This document shows, piece by piece, positions 62,926 to 64,000 of a DNA stretch of 64,000 bases. The stretch covers positions 310,001-374,000 of the forward strand of contig NW_017385989.1 in NCBI RefSeq assembly GCF_000237925.1, read 5' to 3'. How positions within the stretch are numbered: position 1 is the stretch's first letter; each line of letters opens with the position of its first letter. The position numbers were made by a program, and so were the translations under genes. This stretch comes from Schistosoma mansoni. Its lineage: Eukaryota > Platyhelminthes > Trematoda > Strigeidida > Schistosomatidae. Under the pieces are notes generated by a model. That model was given only the letters and a program-made list of their open reading frames with translations, was not told where the DNA came from and did not search any database.

Positions 62926-63284
62926 AAGGGGTTTTGTGGAGATTTCAGCATTTTCATAGTTGAAATCATGAGTCAATTGAAGATAGACCACCATGGAAAA
63001 CCTGGAAGCACTGGAGATATCAACTCACTGAAGACAATTGGTGAACGGTTGTTCAACTTCGTGGATTGATTGAAGTTAGACATTAACACCGTTGGATACC
63101 GGCCGGCTCTGTTGTCTATCGGTTAAGTGCTCTGGCGCGAGACTGTTAGGTCCTGGGTTCGAATCTCGCTCGCGAGGCGGGATCACGGATGCACACTGCT
63201 GAGGAGTTCCATTGTAGGACGAAACGACCGTCCAGTGCTTCCAGGTTTTCCATAGTGGTCTATCTTCAATTGACTCATGATTTC
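62926..63284 (+). repeat. Hammerhead SINE family B, fold-back copy, intact core
   Basis: A minus-strand 3' piece (62926-63013) is joined head to head to a nearly complete plus copy (63014-63284) that runs into the assembly gap. The join lies exactly where the minus-strand sequence reaches the ribozyme cut site (it starts CAGTGCTTCC in sense). Confidence 0.85.
63194..63237 (+). ncRNA. Hammerhead ribozyme motif (family B)
   Basis: CACTG/CAGTG stem I, CTGAGGAG at 63199-63206, a stem II with TCC/GGA, GAAA, a GACC stem-III cap and GTC at 63230-63232. Cleavage is predicted after 63232. The core is complete. Confidence 0.72.
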
Positions 63285-63484
63285 NNNNNNNNNNNNNNNN
63301 NNNNNNNNNNNNNNNNNNNNNNNNNNNNNNNNNNNNNNNNNNNNNNNNNNNNNNNNNNNNNNNNNNNNNNNNNNNNNNNNNNNNNNNNNNNNNNNNNNNN
63401 NNNNNNNNNNNNNNNNNNNNNNNNNNNNNNNNNNNNNNNNNNNNNNNNNNNNNNNNNNNNNNNNNNNNNNNNNNNNNNNNNNNN
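63285..63484. other. Assembly gap (200 N)
   Basis: A run of exactly 200 N, probably a gap of set size. Confidence 0.99.
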
Positions 63485-63630
63485 GAAGTTGAGAACAGAT
63501 AACTCGTGATTTGGTGCAGATGCGTAACCGAGCACCTTCAGCTAGGTGAGTACATTAAAACTAATGCGGTCAGCATCAAGTGTTAAAGACTTACAGAGCT
63601 ATGAATTTTGGGGATTTATTTACCATTACA
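63485..63630 (-). repeat. Gypsy LTR fragment after the gap
   Basis: It matches the part of the 323-bp LTR from 'tgcatgaccgaacgccttcagcta' to the 'ttatttacagctaca' end, diverged. The other end is lost in the gap. Confidence 0.75.
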
Positions 63631-64000
63631 TCATGTTTGTATTATATGTGTTTGATTTTCATCGTTGTTTTAATAGTAATGGCGTAAAATTGTACTGCTT
63701 ATCAAATATTTATTTGACTGTAAAAGGAAGTAACGAAAATGAAAGATATCAGTGTAGGTTAGTCAAGGATTTTGTTTATGGTTAGTATATTTTGAAAGCA
63801 TGCTTGGATGAAGTCTGATGATATAAATTTTCAACTCCAAACAATATATGATGATGTGTTAACTTCATAAAGTTAAGGCAATGACTCATTGCTGAGCTGA
63901 TTGGATCCAAACGTGGAAAGTCAGACAATTCATAACAAAGCAAGTCATAATTAAAGATAAGATTATGATTTACAAAGGCCTTAGTAGACGATTAGATATT
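63631..64000. other. Unassigned stretch
   Basis: AT-rich, no esterase exon recognised. Confidence 0.35.

Noticed and set aside
63129-63180. tRNA gene from 'ggttcgaatctcg' and an A-box-like stretch
   Set aside because: The boxes lie in every hammerhead SINE and Smα copy, with no acceptor stem or cloverleaf. They are promoter-like remnants, not tRNA genes.
63189-63535. Open frames running through the N gap
   Set aside because: They exist only because N codons contain no stops.

Overview
The window looks like blood-fluke (Schistosoma, Platyhelminthes) nuclear DNA. It is AT-rich and gene-poor, and most recognisable sequence is retroelement debris. Genus-level signs are Smα-type repeats with hammerhead-ribozyme cores, RTE-, CR1- and Penelope-type retroelements, a CsRn1/Boudicca-like Ty3/gypsy element with a CHCC-type gag finger, and a protein-coding gene with a 37-bp intron. 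The species cannot be fixed from the sequence. A 200-base run of N at 63285-63484 shows that this is a scaffold.

Genes. Three host genes are supported. (1) About 2.4-24.3 kb, plus strand: a long coiled-coil protein gene of unknown identity in at least nine exons, with a possible tenth upstream that carries an in-frame TGA. Its exon phases mostly agree, and its introns are filled with transposon fragments. (2) 30.9-31.2 kb, minus strand: a compact two-exon gene for an 81-residue SSXT-domain protein resembling SS18L2. (3) 54.8-55.6 kb, plus strand: the first large exon of an acetylcholinesterase-type carboxylesterase. The next exon is not visible, so the intron exceeds 8 kb. Three short coding-like frames (14.8, 24.3 and 30.8 kb) are uncertain.

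Mobile DNA, left to right. 0-27 kb: hammerhead SINE copies, CR1- and RTE-like fragments, Penelope tails and a broken RTE element (8.45-11.0 kb). 27-29.5 kb: two oppositely oriented pieces of a second RTE-like family. 32.7-38.3 kb: a Ty3/gypsy element with almost identical LTRs but a wrecked interior. 40.2-44.2 kb: two near-identical Penelope-like elements in inverted orientation around a third partial copy. 44-54 kb: a patchwork of Smα repeats, RTE 3' ends, a solo LTR and a CR1/L2-type LINE. 55.7-63.6 kb: Smα copies, a ~0.5-kb repeat family of unknown type and a solo LTR of a second family.

Most interesting signals: (a) short 'five-prime-end-only' retroposons with their own target-site duplications (44245-44356, 24446-24580, 57488-58038), each matching the 5' end of a larger RTE-like element; (b) a second hammerhead-bearing, tRNA-promoter-like SINE family beside Smα, with recurrent fold-back copies, one of which breaks exactly at the predicted ribozyme cleavage site; (c) the short SS18L2-like gene; (d) the inverted Penelope pair. 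Family names, ribozyme activity and gene identities are inferred from motif reading, without searches.
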